Of a DNA stretch of 46,135 nt, positions 1-11,108 are shown piece by piece. Below the pieces are notes generated by a model. The model saw nothing but the letters and a program-made list of their open reading frames with translations. It was not told the DNA's origin and did no database searches. The translations under genes and the position numbers were made by a program. The stretch is from Pseudomonas citri (GTDB lineage Bacteria; Pseudomonadota; Gammaproteobacteria; Pseudomonadales; Pseudomonadaceae). The stretch covers positions 1 through 46,135 of the forward strand of contig NZ_JAODAB010000036.1 in NCBI RefSeq assembly GCF_025336485.1, written 5' to 3'. Positions within the stretch are counted from its first letter, which is position 1, and the number at the start of each line of letters is the position of its first letter.

Positions 1-22
1 GATGATGGCCTCCGAAAACAAA

Positions 23-55
23 ACACCCTGCGAAAGCGTAGCCCTCGCAGGGTGT
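23..55 (-). terminator. Hairpin terminator, second of a tandem pair after gltA
   Basis: A perfect 11-bp stem (23-33 with 45-55) is followed on the minus strand by a T-rich tract (TGTTTTGTTTTC). It lies about 77 bp past the gltA stop codon. The T-tract is on the minus side, so it fits best as a terminator for transcripts leaving gltA. Confidence 0.7.
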
Positions 56-73
56 GGGGGTGACCATCTCATT

Positions 74-111
74 AAACGGCCCCTGCTCTATATAAGAAGC
101 AGGGGCCGTTT
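74..111 (-). terminator. Hairpin just downstream of gltA
   Basis: A perfect 14-bp GC-rich stem (74-87 with 98-111) has a 10-nt AT-rich loop and begins about 20 bp past the gltA stop. The T-run after it on the minus strand is short (TTTAAT). It probably works with the second hairpin at 23-55, or protects the 3' end of the mRNA. Confidence 0.65.
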
Positions 112-131
112 CGGTGTGGCGTCAGACCTTG

Positions 132-1421
132 TTACTTGCGATCTTCCAGCTTGGTGATGTCACGCGACTCGTAGCCGGTGTACAACTGGCGTGGGCGACC
201 GATCTTGTACGGGCTGGAGAGCATCTCCTTCCAGTGGGAGATCCAGCCGACGGTCCGCGCCAGGGCGAAGATCACGGTGAACATGCTGGTTGGAATGCCG
301 ATCGCCTTGAGGATGATCCCCGAGTAGAAGTCGACGTTCGGGTACAGCGAGCGCTCGATGAAGTAAGGATCGGTCAGGGCGATCTCTTCCAGGCGCATGG
401 CCAGTTCGAGTTGCGGATCGTTCTTGATCCCCAGTTCCTTGAGCACTTCGTCGCAGGTCTGCTTCATGACGGTGGCGCGCGGGTCGCGGTTCTTGTAGAC
501 CCGGTGACCGAAGCCCATCAGCTTGAACGGATCGTTCTTGTCCTTGGCCTTGGCAATGAACTTGTCGATGTTCGAGACATCGCCGATTTCATCGAGCATG
601 GTCAGTACCGCTTCGTTGGCACCGCCGTGGGCCGGGCCCCAGAGTGCGGCGATACCGGCGGCGATACAGGCGAACGGGTTGGCACCCGAAGAGCCGGCCA
701 GGCGCACGGTGGACGTGGAGGCGTTCTGCTCGTGGTCGGCGTGGAGGATGAAGATCCGGTCCATGGCCTTGGCGAGCACCGGGCTGATCGGTTTGATCTC
801 GCACGGGGTGTTGAACATCATATGCAGGAAGTTCTCTGCATAGTTCAGGTCGTTGCGTGGGTACATCATGGGCTGGCCCATGGAGTACTTGTAGACCATC
901 GCTGCCAGGGTCGGCATCTTCGCCACCAGGCGGACCGCGGAAATCTCGCGATGCTGGGGGTTATTGATGTCCAGGGAGTCGTGGTAGAACGCCGAGAGGG
1001 CGCCGACGACACCGCACATGACGGCCATCGGGTGGGCGTCGCGACGGAAGCCGTTGAAGAAGCTCTTCAGTTGTTCGTGAACCATCGTGTGGTTCTTCAC
1101 GGTGCTGACGAACCGGGCCTTTTGCTCTGCGGTTGGCAGCTCGCCGTTGAGCAGCAGGTAGCAGGTTTCCAGGTAGTCCGATTTTTCAGCCAGTTGCTCG
1201 ATCGGGTAGCCGCGGTGCAGCAGGATGCCGTTATCGCCGTCGATATAGGTGATCTTCGACTCGCACGAAGCGGTCGACATGAACCCTGGGTCGAAGGTGA
1301 AGCGGCCCGTGGCCGTCAGGCCGCGAACGTCGATTACATCGGGACCAACGGTGCCGGTTAAAATGGGCAGCTCGACGGGGGCTGCGCCCTCGATGATCAA
1401 CTGCGCTTTTTTGTCAGCCAT
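132..1421 (-). CDS. gltA: Citrate synthase (type II, hexameric)
   Basis: This enzyme condenses oxaloacetate and acetyl-CoA to citrate, the entry step of the TCA cycle, in the cytosol. The 429-residue length matches Gram-negative type II citrate synthases. The catalytic residues are visible: His265 in WGPAHGG, His306 in FGHRVYK and Asp364 in NVDFYSG. The N-terminal extension before the catalytic core is typical of the NADH-sensitive hexameric form (family knowledge). The ATG at 1421 is preceded by a strong AGGAGG ribosome site. The gene is divergent from sdhC across a gap of about 365 bp and has its own promoter and tandem terminators. Identification is secure. Confidence 0.98.
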   Translation of the reverse strand: MADKKAQLIIEGAAPVELPILTGTVGPDVIDVRGLTATGRFTFDPGFMSTASCESKITYIDGDNGILLHRGYPIEQLAEKSDYLETCYLLLNGELPTAEQKARFVSTVKNHTMVHEQLKSFFNGFRRDAHPMAVMCGVVGALSAFYHDSLDINNPQHREISAVRLVAKMPTLAAMVYKYSMGQPMMYPRNDLNYAENFLHMMFNTPCEIKPISPVLAKAMDRIFILHADHEQNASTSTVRLAGSSGANPFACIAAGIAALWGPAHGGANEAVLTMLDEIGDVSNIDKFIAKAKDKNDPFKLMGFGHRVYKNRDPRATVMKQTCDEVLKELGIKNDPQLELAMRLEEIALTDPYFIERSLYPNVDFYSGIILKAIGIPTSMFTVIFALARTVGWISHWKEMLSSPYKIGRPRQLYTGYESRDITKLEDRK

Positions 1422-1479
1422 GTGGCCTCCTATTAATGCTTGAAATCATCAGACAGACCCCCCACGCAGGGCCCGCACC

Positions 1480-1507
1480 ACTATAGTGAGATAAATCCGA
1501 AAGTCAA
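1480..1507 (-). promoter_or_regulatory. Predicted sigma70 promoter of gltA
   Basis: Read on the minus strand, a -35 TTGACT (1502-1507) and a -10 TATAGT (1480-1485) are separated by 16 bp. Transcription would start near 1473, giving a leader of about 50 nt before the gltA ATG. Confidence 0.65.
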
Positions 1508-1621
1508 TTTGCCTAAAGTCTTGCTCCAGAAGGCTTTAACCGGACTTTTTCCTCGAAATTGCCTGCCATTTACGCCTTTTGTCCCGTATGTGCAATGCGC
1601 TATTAGGGGAAGGTGAACGCG

Positions 1622-1650
1622 TTGTCATTAGTAGCCTAACTGTCTATACT
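1622..1650 (+). promoter_or_regulatory. Predicted sigma70 promoter of the sdh-suc cluster
   Basis: A -35 TTGTCA (1622-1627) and a -10 TATACT (1645-1650) have the optimal 17-bp spacer. The start would be near 1657, leaving an untranslated leader of about 130 nt before sdhC. The rest of the gltA-sdhC gap (1422-1786) holds the gltA promoter and a leader hairpin; I see no gene in it. Confidence 0.65.
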
Positions 1651-1733
1651 CGGCCACCGACCGCCAGGGGCTTATGGGCCTGCTTTTCTGGGGGTCGTCA
1701 CTCCCAGGGTGGTGAGTACCTGACCAGTGCGCG

Positions 1734-1764
1734 CCCCAACAACTTTGCCCTGATTGTTAGGGGC
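1734..1764 (+). promoter_or_regulatory. Leader hairpin ahead of sdhC
   Basis: CCCCAACAA pairs with TTGTTAGGGG, with one bulged A, just upstream of the sdhC GTG start. It ends about 24 nt before the start codon, so it could affect translation or RNA stability. This is structure seen in the sequence; any regulatory role is inference. Confidence 0.4.
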
Positions 1765-1786
1765 TCTTCAGTGTGAAAAAAAAGCC

Positions 1787-2161
1787 GTGAAAAGCCAACG
1801 ACCTGTAAACCTAGACCTAAGGACCATCAAACTCCCAGTCACTGCTTACACGTCCATTCTTCACCGTATTTCCGGTGTCATCCTCTTCGTCAGCCTGGCC
1901 ATCATGCTTTATGCATTGGACAAGTCGCTCGATTCGGAAGAAGGCTTCGGTCAGGTGAAAGCGTGTCTGACCAGTCCGCTAGCCAAGCTAGTGATTTGGG
2001 GCATCCTGTCCGCCTTGCTGTATCACTTGGTCGCCGGTGTGCGCCACTTGATCATGGACATGGGCATCGGTGAGACGCTGGAAGGCGGCAAGCTGGGCTC
2101 GAAAATCATTATCGCCGTGTCTGCGGTGCTGATCGTTCTGGCAGGAGTCTGGATATGGTAA
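1787..2161 (+). CDS. sdhC: Succinate dehydrogenase cytochrome b556 subunit
   Basis: This is a membrane anchor of respiratory complex II that binds heme b and helps form the ubiquinone site. I chose the GTG at 1787, giving a 124-residue protein beginning MKSQRPVNLDL. That aligns with the conserved SdhC N-terminus (QRPVNLDL); a more upstream in-frame start would add residues without homology. SILHRISGV carries the quinone-site Ser and Arg. LLYHLVAGVRH carries the heme ligand, His80, equivalent to E. coli His84. There are three membrane helices, at about 23-45, 65-88 and 106-123. The last codons overlap sdhD by 7 bp, so translation is coupled. Confidence 0.95.
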   Translation: MKSQRPVNLDLRTIKLPVTAYTSILHRISGVILFVSLAIMLYALDKSLDSEEGFGQVKACLTSPLAKLVIWGILSALLYHLVAGVRHLIMDMGIGETLEGGKLGSKIIIAVSAVLIVLAGVWIW

Positions 2162-2523
2162 CCAACGTCACGAACCTCTCGCGTTCGGGCCTCTATGACT
2201 GGATGGCGCAGCGTGTGTCTGCGGTCGTTCTCGCGGCTTATTTCATTTTCCTGATCGGATATGTCATAGCAAACCCTGGCCTTGGCTACGCCCAATGGCA
2301 TGAGCTGTTCGCACACAACGGAATGCGTATCTTCAGTCTGCTGGCGCTTGTCGCACTGGGCGCTCACGCCTGGGTGGGCATGTGGACCATTGCCACCGAC
2401 TACCTGACGCCGATGGCGTTCGGTAAATCGGCGACTGCCGTACGTTTCCTCTTCCAGGCAGTATGCGGCGTCGCGATGTTCGCCTACTTCGTCTGGGGTG
2501 TGCAGATTCTTTGGGGTATCTGA
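2155..2523 (+). CDS. sdhD: Succinate dehydrogenase hydrophobic membrane anchor
   Basis: This 122-residue protein is the second membrane subunit of complex II. It has three hydrophobic helices, and the segment GAHAWVGMW followed by TDYLTP contains the conserved His near the heme and the Tyr of the quinone pocket (equivalent to E. coli Tyr83). The ATG lies inside the end of sdhC, and the stop is 3 bp from the sdhA ATG, so the gene sits within one translationally coupled operon. Confidence 0.95.
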   Translation: MVTNVTNLSRSGLYDWMAQRVSAVVLAAYFIFLIGYVIANPGLGYAQWHELFAHNGMRIFSLLALVALGAHAWVGMWTIATDYLTPMAFGKSATAVRFLFQAVCGVAMFAYFVWGVQILWGI

Positions 2524-2526
2524 TTC

Positions 2527-4299
2527 ATGGCTAACATTCCTACGATTTCTTTCGACGCCATCATCATTGGCGGCGGCGGCGCCGGCATGCGCGCAGCGCT
2601 GCAATTGGCACAGGGCGGCCACAAGACTGCGGTGATCACCAAGGTTTTTCCGACCCGTTCGCACACTGTTTCCGCCCAGGGCGGCATCACTTGCGCCATC
2701 GCTTCGGCCGACCCGAACGATGACTGGCGCTGGCACATGTACGATACCGTCAAGGGTTCCGACTACATCGGTGACCAGGACGCGATCGAATACATGTGTC
2801 AGGAAGGCCCGGCCGCGGTATTCGAGCTGGACCACATGGGCCTGCCGTTCTCGCGTACCGAAACCGGTCGTATCTACCAGCGTCCTTTCGGCGGTCAGTC
2901 AAAGGATTACGGCAAAGGCGGGCAGGCTGCCCGTACCTGCGCCGCGTCCGACCGTACCGGTCACGCGCTGCTGCACACTCTTTATCAGGGCAACCTGAAA
3001 GCCGGTACCACGTTCCTGAACGAGTACTACGCCGTTGACCTGGTGAAAAACCAGGACGGCGCGTTCGTCGGCGTGATCGCCATCTGCATCGAAACCGGCG
3101 AAACCACCTACATCCGTTCGAAAGCCACCGTGCTGGCGACCGGCGGTGCCGGCCGTATCTACGCATCCACCACCAACGCCCTGATCAACACCGGTGACGG
3201 CGTCGGCATGGCCCTGCGTGCTGGCGTACCGGTACAAGACATCGAAATGTGGCAGTTCCACCCAACCGGCATCGCCGGCGCCGGTGTACTGGTCACCGAA
3301 GGTTGCCGTGGTGAAGGCGGTTACCTGATCAACAAGCACGGCGAGCGTTTCATGGAGCGTTATGCTCCGAACGCCAAGGACCTTGCCGGTCGTGACGTGG
3401 TTGCCCGTTCGATGGTTAAAGAGATCATCGCCGGCAACGGTTGCGGTCCGAATGGCGACCACGTGATGCTCAAGCTCGACCACCTGGGCGAGGAAGTGCT
3501 GCACAGCCGCCTGCCAGGCATTTGCGAACTGTCCAAGACCTTCGCTCACGTCGATCCAGTGGTTGCGCCGGTTCCAGTCGTTCCAACCTGCCACTACATG
3601 ATGGGCGGCGTAGCCACCAACATTCATGGCCAAGCCATCACCCAGAACGCCGAAGGCGTGGACGAAATCATCCCTGGCCTGTTCGCAGTGGGTGAAGTGG
3701 CTTGCGTATCGGTTCACGGTGCCAACCGCCTGGGCGGCAACTCGCTGCTCGACCTGGTGGTATTCGGTCGCGCTGCCGGCCTGCACTTGGAAAAAGCCCT
3801 GAGCGACGGCATCGAATACGACGACGCCACCGACGCCAACATCAATGCGGCCCTGGCGCGCCTGAACGCGCTGAACAACCGTACCGATGGCGAAGACGTG
3901 GCCACCCTGCGTCGCGAGCTGCAAAGCTGCATGCAGAACTACTTCGGTGTATTCCGTACCGGCGAATACATGCAGAAGGGCATTGCCCAGTTGGCGCAAT
4001 TGCGTGAACGAATTGCCAACGTGAAGATCAACGATAAATCGCAGGCGTTCAACACTGCGCGTATCGAAGCGTTGGAGCTGCAAAACCTGCTGGAAGTGGC
4101 TGAAGCCACCGCGATCGCGGCCGAAGTGCGTAAAGAGTCCCGTGGTGCCCATGCCCGCGAAGACTACGAAGACCGTGACGACGAAAACTGGCTGTGCCAC
4201 ACCCTGTACTTCCCGGGTGAGAAACGCGTTGCCAAGCGTGCCGTGAACTTCTCGCCGAAGACTGTTCCGACTTTCGAACCTAAAGTCCGGACTTATTAA
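2527..4299 (+). CDS. sdhA: Succinate dehydrogenase flavoprotein subunit
   Basis: This is the catalytic subunit that oxidises succinate to fumarate using covalently bound FAD on the cytoplasmic face of the inner membrane. The 590-residue length is standard. The N-terminal dinucleotide fold IIIGGGGAGMRAAL is followed by RSHTVSAQGG, where His46 corresponds to the FAD-linked His45 of E. coli. The capping/active-site segments HPTGIAGAG and EGCRGEGG and the C-terminal NRLGGNSLLDLVVFGR are intact. There is no obvious ribosome site at the ATG; the gene sits 3 bp behind sdhD and is probably translated by coupling. Confidence 0.98.
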   Translation: MANIPTISFDAIIIGGGGAGMRAALQLAQGGHKTAVITKVFPTRSHTVSAQGGITCAIASADPNDDWRWHMYDTVKGSDYIGDQDAIEYMCQEGPAAVFELDHMGLPFSRTETGRIYQRPFGGQSKDYGKGGQAARTCAASDRTGHALLHTLYQGNLKAGTTFLNEYYAVDLVKNQDGAFVGVIAICIETGETTYIRSKATVLATGGAGRIYASTTNALINTGDGVGMALRAGVPVQDIEMWQFHPTGIAGAGVLVTEGCRGEGGYLINKHGERFMERYAPNAKDLAGRDVVARSMVKEIIAGNGCGPNGDHVMLKLDHLGEEVLHSRLPGICELSKTFAHVDPVVAPVPVVPTCHYMMGGVATNIHGQAITQNAEGVDEIIPGLFAVGEVACVSVHGANRLGGNSLLDLVVFGRAAGLHLEKALSDGIEYDDATDANINAALARLNALNNRTDGEDVATLRRELQSCMQNYFGVFRTGEYMQKGIAQLAQLRERIANVKINDKSQAFNTARIEALELQNLLEVAEATAIAAEVRKESRGAHAREDYEDRDDENWLCHTLYFPGEKRVAKRAVNFSPKTVPTFEPKVRTY

Positions 4300-4310
4300 G
4301 GGTGGCCACT

Positions 4311-5015
4311 ATGTTGCAAGTCAGTGTTTATCGTTACAACCCTGATCAGGACGCCGCGCCGTTCATGCAGGATTTCCAGGTCGATACCGGTGGTAAAGAC
4401 CTGATGGTGCTGGACGTGCTGGCCCTGATCAAGGAACAGGACGAAGGTTTTTCCTATCGTCGCTCGTGCCGTGAGGGCGTTTGCGGCTCCGACGGCATGA
4501 ACATCAACGGCAAGAACGGCCTGGCGTGCATCACGCCGCTGTCTGCCGTGGTCAAGGGCAACAAGCTGATCGTACGTCCGCTGCCAGGTTTGCCGGTTAT
4601 CCGTGACCTGGTCGTCGATATGAGCATCTTCTACAAGCAATACGAGAAGGTGAAGCCATTCCTGCAGAACGACACGCCGGCTCCGGCCATCGAACGTCTG
4701 CAGTCCCCGGAAGAGCGTGAAAAGCTCGACGGTCTGTACGAGTGCATCCTGTGCGCCTGCTGCTCGACCTCGTGCCCGTCCTTCTGGTGGAACCCGGACA
4801 AATTCCTGGGCCCGGCCGCCCTGCTGCAAGCGTACCGCTTCCTGGCAGACAGCCGTGACACCAAGACGTCCGAGCGTCTGGCTGCACTGGATGACCCGTT
4901 CAGCGTATTCCGCTGCCGCGGGATCATGAACTGCGTCAACGTCTGCCCGAAAGGCCTGAACCCGACTAAGGCCATCGGTCACGTACGTAACATGCTGCTG
5001 CAAAGCGGCGTGTGA
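4311..5015 (+). CDS. sdhB: Succinate dehydrogenase iron-sulfur subunit
   Basis: This subunit carries electrons from FAD to the quinone through [2Fe-2S], [4Fe-4S] and [3Fe-4S] clusters. The 2Fe-2S ligands are in SCREGVCGSDG and NGLAC (Cys53, Cys58, Asp61, Cys73, with the Asp as in E. coli). The other clusters use CILCACCSTSCP and CRGIMNCVNVCPKG. I take the ATG at 4311 (234 residues, MLQVSVYRYN), which has AAGGGTGG at a good distance. A GTG at 4302 would add three residues that the family lacks. It is the last sdh gene, 264 bp before sucA. Confidence 0.96.
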   Translation: MLQVSVYRYNPDQDAAPFMQDFQVDTGGKDLMVLDVLALIKEQDEGFSYRRSCREGVCGSDGMNINGKNGLACITPLSAVVKGNKLIVRPLPGLPVIRDLVVDMSIFYKQYEKVKPFLQNDTPAPAIERLQSPEEREKLDGLYECILCACCSTSCPSFWWNPDKFLGPAALLQAYRFLADSRDTKTSERLAALDDPFSVFRCRGIMNCVNVCPKGLNPTKAIGHVRNMLLQSGV

Positions 5016-5022
5016 TTCAGCT

Positions 5023-5052
5023 GCTGTACCCGTAGGACCGCTGTACCCGTAG
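5023..5052 (+). repeat. 13-bp tandem direct repeat after sdhB
   Basis: The unit GCTGTACCCGTAG occurs at 5023-5035 and again at 5040-5052, spaced 17 bp start to start. It lies 8 bp past the sdhB stop codon. No function is evident. Confidence 0.7.
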
Positions 5053-5061
5053 AGGCTAAGG

Positions 5062-5125
5062 CGCGGGCTTCAACCCGCGTCATAGCTATAACCAGAGCAG
5101 CCGCCCACAAAGCGGCGGTTCTTTT
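5062..5125 (+). other. Two hairpins in the sdhB-sucA gap
   Basis: CGCGGG/CCCGCG (5062-5067 with 5074-5079) forms a compact hairpin. A second 5-bp stem (5100-5104 with 5112-5116) is followed shortly by TTCTTTTA. The second could be a weak, leaky terminator between the sdh and suc genes or a processing site. I see no convincing promoter in 5016-5279. Confidence 0.4.
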
Positions 5126-5279
5126 ATCTTGAAGAAATGAGACAAGCAGGGGAATCCGGGCTGGTACCCGGACTATCAGCATGATCCTTAGTGGCTTGTT
5201 TTAGTCGCTGCACTCGGACTTCTGCAAGTTGCTCGGTGTTCTTCGCCGGTGGTGCTCCCCTAATCGAGGGTGACCAAGC

Positions 5280-8111
<2,832 letters not shown>

Positions 8112-8153
8112 CGCCTTCGCGCACCTGAAACCGAATTTAAGGAACCAAAGACA

Positions 8154-9377
8154 ATGGCTATCGAGATCAAAGCCCCCACTTTCCCGGAATCGGTTGCCGA
8201 TGGCACCGTTGCCACCTGGCACAAGCAACCGGGCGACGTCGTCAAGCGTGACGAACTGATCGTCGACATCGAGACCGACAAGGTCGTGCTGGAAGTCCTG
8301 GCGACTGCCGACGGCGTGCTGGGCGCTATCGTCAAGAACGAAGGCGACACCGTCCTGTCCGACGAAGTGCTGGGCTCGATCGTTGAAGGTGGCGCCGCTG
8401 CCGCCGCTCCGGCTGCCGCTGCTGCTCCAGCCGCTGCCCAGGCTGCTGCCCCTGCTGCCGATGGCGAAGACGACCCAGTCGCCGCGCCTGCCGCTCGCAA
8501 GATCGCAGAAGAAAACGGCATCAACATCGCTTCCGTTGCCGGCACCGGCAAGGGCGGTCGCGTGACCAAGGAAGACGTGGTAGCCGCCGTTGCCGCCAAG
8601 AAAGCCGCCCCGGCTGCCGCACCTGCCAAGGCTGCCGCCCCGGCCGCTGCCGCGCCGGTGTTCGCCGCTGGTGACCGCGTCGAGAAGCGCGTTCCGATGA
8701 CCCGCCTGCGTGCCAAGGTTGCCGAGCGCCTGGTCGAAGCCCAGTCGAACATGGCGATGCTGACCACCTTCAACGAAGTCGACATGACCGAAGTCATGGC
8801 CCTGCGTTCGAAGTACAAGGATCTGTTCGAGAAGTCCCACAACGGCGTGCGCCTGGGCTTCATGTCGTTCTTCGTCAAGGCTGCCACCGAAGCGCTGAAA
8901 CGCTTCCCGGCTGTCAACGCGTCGATCGACGGTTCCGACATCGTCTACCACGGCTATGCCGACATCGGTGTCGCGGTTTCCAGCGACCGTGGCCTGGTGG
9001 TTCCGGTACTGCGTAACGCCGAGCTGATGAGCCTGGCCGAAATCGAAGGCGGCATCGCCACCTTCGGCAAGAAGGCCCGTGACGGCAAGCTGTCCATCGA
9101 AGAAATGACCGGCGGTACGTTCACCATCACCAACGGTGGTACATTCGGTTCGATGATGTCGACTCCGATCGTCAACCCGCCGCAAGCGGCAATCCTGGGC
9201 ATGCACAACATCATCCAGCGTCCGATGGCCATCAACGGCCAGGTCGTGATCCGCCCGATGATGTACCTGGCACTGTCCTACGATCACCGTCTGATCGATG
9301 GCAAAGAAGCTGTAACCTTCCTGGTGACCATCAAGAACCTGCTGGAAGATCCGGCTCGTCTGTTGCTGGATATCTGA
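8154..9377 (+). CDS. sucB: Dihydrolipoamide succinyltransferase (E2 of 2-OGDH)
   Basis: This subunit forms the core of the 2-oxoglutarate dehydrogenase complex and transfers succinyl from lipoate to CoA. The N-terminal lipoyl domain (1-75) carries Lys43 in IETDKVVLE. An Ala/Pro-rich flexible linker (about 78-105) leads to the peripheral-subunit-binding domain (about 108-145, ARKIAEENGI). A second Ala/Pro linker follows, then the catalytic domain, with the active-site motif SYDHRLIDG (His378, Asp382). The length of 407 residues and the single lipoyl domain are standard for E2o. AAGGAACC precedes the ATG. Confidence 0.98.
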   Translation: MAIEIKAPTFPESVADGTVATWHKQPGDVVKRDELIVDIETDKVVLEVLATADGVLGAIVKNEGDTVLSDEVLGSIVEGGAAAAAPAAAAAPAAAQAAAPAADGEDDPVAAPAARKIAEENGINIASVAGTGKGGRVTKEDVVAAVAAKKAAPAAAPAKAAAPAAAAPVFAAGDRVEKRVPMTRLRAKVAERLVEAQSNMAMLTTFNEVDMTEVMALRSKYKDLFEKSHNGVRLGFMSFFVKAATEALKRFPAVNASIDGSDIVYHGYADIGVAVSSDRGLVVPVLRNAELMSLAEIEGGIATFGKKARDGKLSIEEMTGGTFTITNGGTFGSMMSTPIVNPPQAAILGMHNIIQRPMAINGQVVIRPMMYLALSYDHRLIDGKEAVTFLVTIKNLLEDPARLLLDI

Positions 9378-9396
9378 TAGAAGCAGCCATGAGCTG

Positions 9397-9432
9397 CAAG
9401 TTCCAGGCTGCGTGAAACGGCGGCCTGGCTTG
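9397..9432 (+). other. Intercistronic hairpin between sucB and lpdG
   Basis: CAAG and CCAGGC (9397-9400, 9403-9408) pair with GCCTGG and CTTG (9423-9428, 9429-9432), leaving a two-base bulge. There is no strong T-run, so it is more likely a processing or stability element than a terminator. The surrounding AGCTGCAAG/GGCTTGCGGCTTG wording resembles common Pseudomonas intergenic repeats. Confidence 0.4.
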
Positions 9433-9474
9433 TGGCTTGCGGCTTGAAGCTTTTCGCTAAAGAGGATTTTTTGA

Positions 9475-10911
9475 ATGTCGCAGAAATTTGACGTAGTAGT
9501 GATCGGTGCTGGCCCTGGCGGCTACGTGGCTGCCATCAAGGCCGCGCAACTCGGTCTGAGCACTGCCTGCATCGAGAAGTACACCGATGCCGAAGGCAAG
9601 CAAGCCCTGGGCGGCACCTGCCTGAACGTAGGCTGCATTCCTTCCAAGGCACTGCTGGACAGCTCCTGGAAATACAAGGAAGCGAAAGAAAGCTTCAACG
9701 TCCATGGTATCTCCACCGGCGAAGTCAAGATGGACGTCGCTGCGATGGTTGGCCGCAAGGCTGGCATCGTCAAGAACCTGACTGGCGGCGTTGCCACCCT
9801 GTTCAAGGCCAACGGCGTGACTTCGATCCAGGGCCACGGCAAGCTGTTGCTGGGCAAGAAGGTCGAAGTGACCAAGCCAGACGGTTCGGTTGAAGTGATC
9901 GAGGCCGAGAACGTCATCCTGGCACCGGGCTCGCGTCCGATCGACATCCCGCCTGCACCGGTTGACCAGAACGTCATCGTCGACTCCACTGGCGCCCTGG
10001 AATTCCAGGCTGTGCCTAAGCGCCTGGGTGTGATCGGCGCTGGCGTGATCGGCCTGGAACTGGGTTCGGTCTGGTCGCGCCTGGGTGCACAAGTGACCGT
10101 CCTGGAAGCCCTCGACACGTTCCTGATGGCCGCCGACACCGCTGTTTCCAAGGAAGCGCTGAAAACCCTGACCAAGCAGGGCCTGGACATCAAGCTGGGC
10201 GCCCGCGTGACCGGCTCCAAGGTCAACGGCGAAGAAGTCGTGGTGAACTACACCGACGCCAATGGCGAGCAAACCATCACTTTCGACAAACTGATCGTCG
10301 CGGTTGGCCGTCGTCCGGTGACCACCGACCTGCTGGCTGCTGACAGCGGCGTGGAAATCGACGAGCGCGGTTTCCTCAAAGTTGACGATTACTGCGCCAC
10401 CACCGTACCGGGCGTCTACGCCATCGGTGACGTGGTTCGTGGCATGATGCTGGCCCACAAGGCTTCGGAGGAGGGCATCATGGTCGTCGAGCGCATCAAG
10501 GGCCATAAAGCCCAGATGAACTACGACCTGATCCCATCGGTCATCTACACCCACCCGGAAATCGCATGGGTCGGTAAAACCGAGCAGGCCTTGAAAGCCG
10601 AAGGTGTTGAGGTTAACGTCGGCACCTTCCCGTTCGCCGCCAGTGGCCGCGCCATGGCAGCCAACGATACCGGCGGTTTCGTGAAAGTCATTGCCGATGC
10701 CAAGACGGATCGCGTACTGGGTGTTCACGTCATCGGCCCAAGCGCTGCCGAGCTGGTACAGCAAGGCGCGATCGGCATGGAATTCGGCACCAGCGCTGAA
10801 GACCTGGGCATGATGGTCTTCTCCCATCCGACCCTGTCCGAAGCCTTGCACGAAGCGGCCCTGGCCGTGAACGGCGGCGCCATCCACGTGGCCAACCGCA
10901 AGAAGCGTTAA
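9475..10911 (+). CDS. lpdG: Dihydrolipoyl dehydrogenase (E3)
   Basis: This flavoenzyme re-oxidises dihydrolipoamide with NAD+; within this operon it is the E3 of the 2-oxoglutarate complex. Residues 6-20 form the FAD-binding VVVIGAGPGGYVAA. The redox disulfide is Cys49/Cys54 in GGTCLNVGCIPS. The second dinucleotide fold is GVIGAGVIGLELGSVW. The C-terminal HPTLSE supplies the active-site His451 and Glu456 across the dimer. The protein has 478 residues and no N-terminal lipoyl domain. An AGAGGA ribosome site lies upstream of the ATG. The symbol lpdG is that used for the operon-linked copy in Pseudomonas. Confidence 0.96.
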   Translation: MSQKFDVVVIGAGPGGYVAAIKAAQLGLSTACIEKYTDAEGKQALGGTCLNVGCIPSKALLDSSWKYKEAKESFNVHGISTGEVKMDVAAMVGRKAGIVKNLTGGVATLFKANGVTSIQGHGKLLLGKKVEVTKPDGSVEVIEAENVILAPGSRPIDIPPAPVDQNVIVDSTGALEFQAVPKRLGVIGAGVIGLELGSVWSRLGAQVTVLEALDTFLMAADTAVSKEALKTLTKQGLDIKLGARVTGSKVNGEEVVVNYTDANGEQTITFDKLIVAVGRRPVTTDLLAADSGVEIDERGFLKVDDYCATTVPGVYAIGDVVRGMMLAHKASEEGIMVVERIKGHKAQMNYDLIPSVIYTHPEIAWVGKTEQALKAEGVEVNVGTFPFAASGRAMAANDTGGFVKVIADAKTDRVLGVHVIGPSAAELVQQGAIGMEFGTSAEDLGMMVFSHPTLSEALHEAALAVNGGAIHVANRKKR

Positions 10912-10993
10912 TCAATAATAAGAAACCACGGCGGTTCGGCCCGTCGTGAGCCTTGCGCGCAAGACTCACCGCGGAATGTCCGCTGGACGCAGT

Positions 10994-11032
10994 CTTGCGT
11001 AGCTGGACCGGTTCACCGGAAGGCTACGCAAG
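10994..11032 (+). other. Long hairpin between lpdG and sucC
   Basis: A perfect 10-bp outer stem CTTGCGTAGC/GCTACGCAAG (10994-11003 with 11023-11032) encloses an inner CCGG-TTCA-CCGG hairpin. No T-run follows, so it is not a canonical terminator. It lies in the largest gap of the suc part of the cluster (10912-11108), where no gene is visible. Confidence 0.55.
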
Positions 11033-11108
11033 CAGCAGTCACAGGTGGTGCGGCACTGGAACGGTGCAGCACCGAATGCGCAGTACCTAAACGAAGACGG
11101 TAATAAGC

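Noticed and set aside
114..1361. Plus-strand frame opposite gltA
   Set aside because: It begins inside the gltA 3' region and has no ribosome site or domain. gltA is certain on the other strand.
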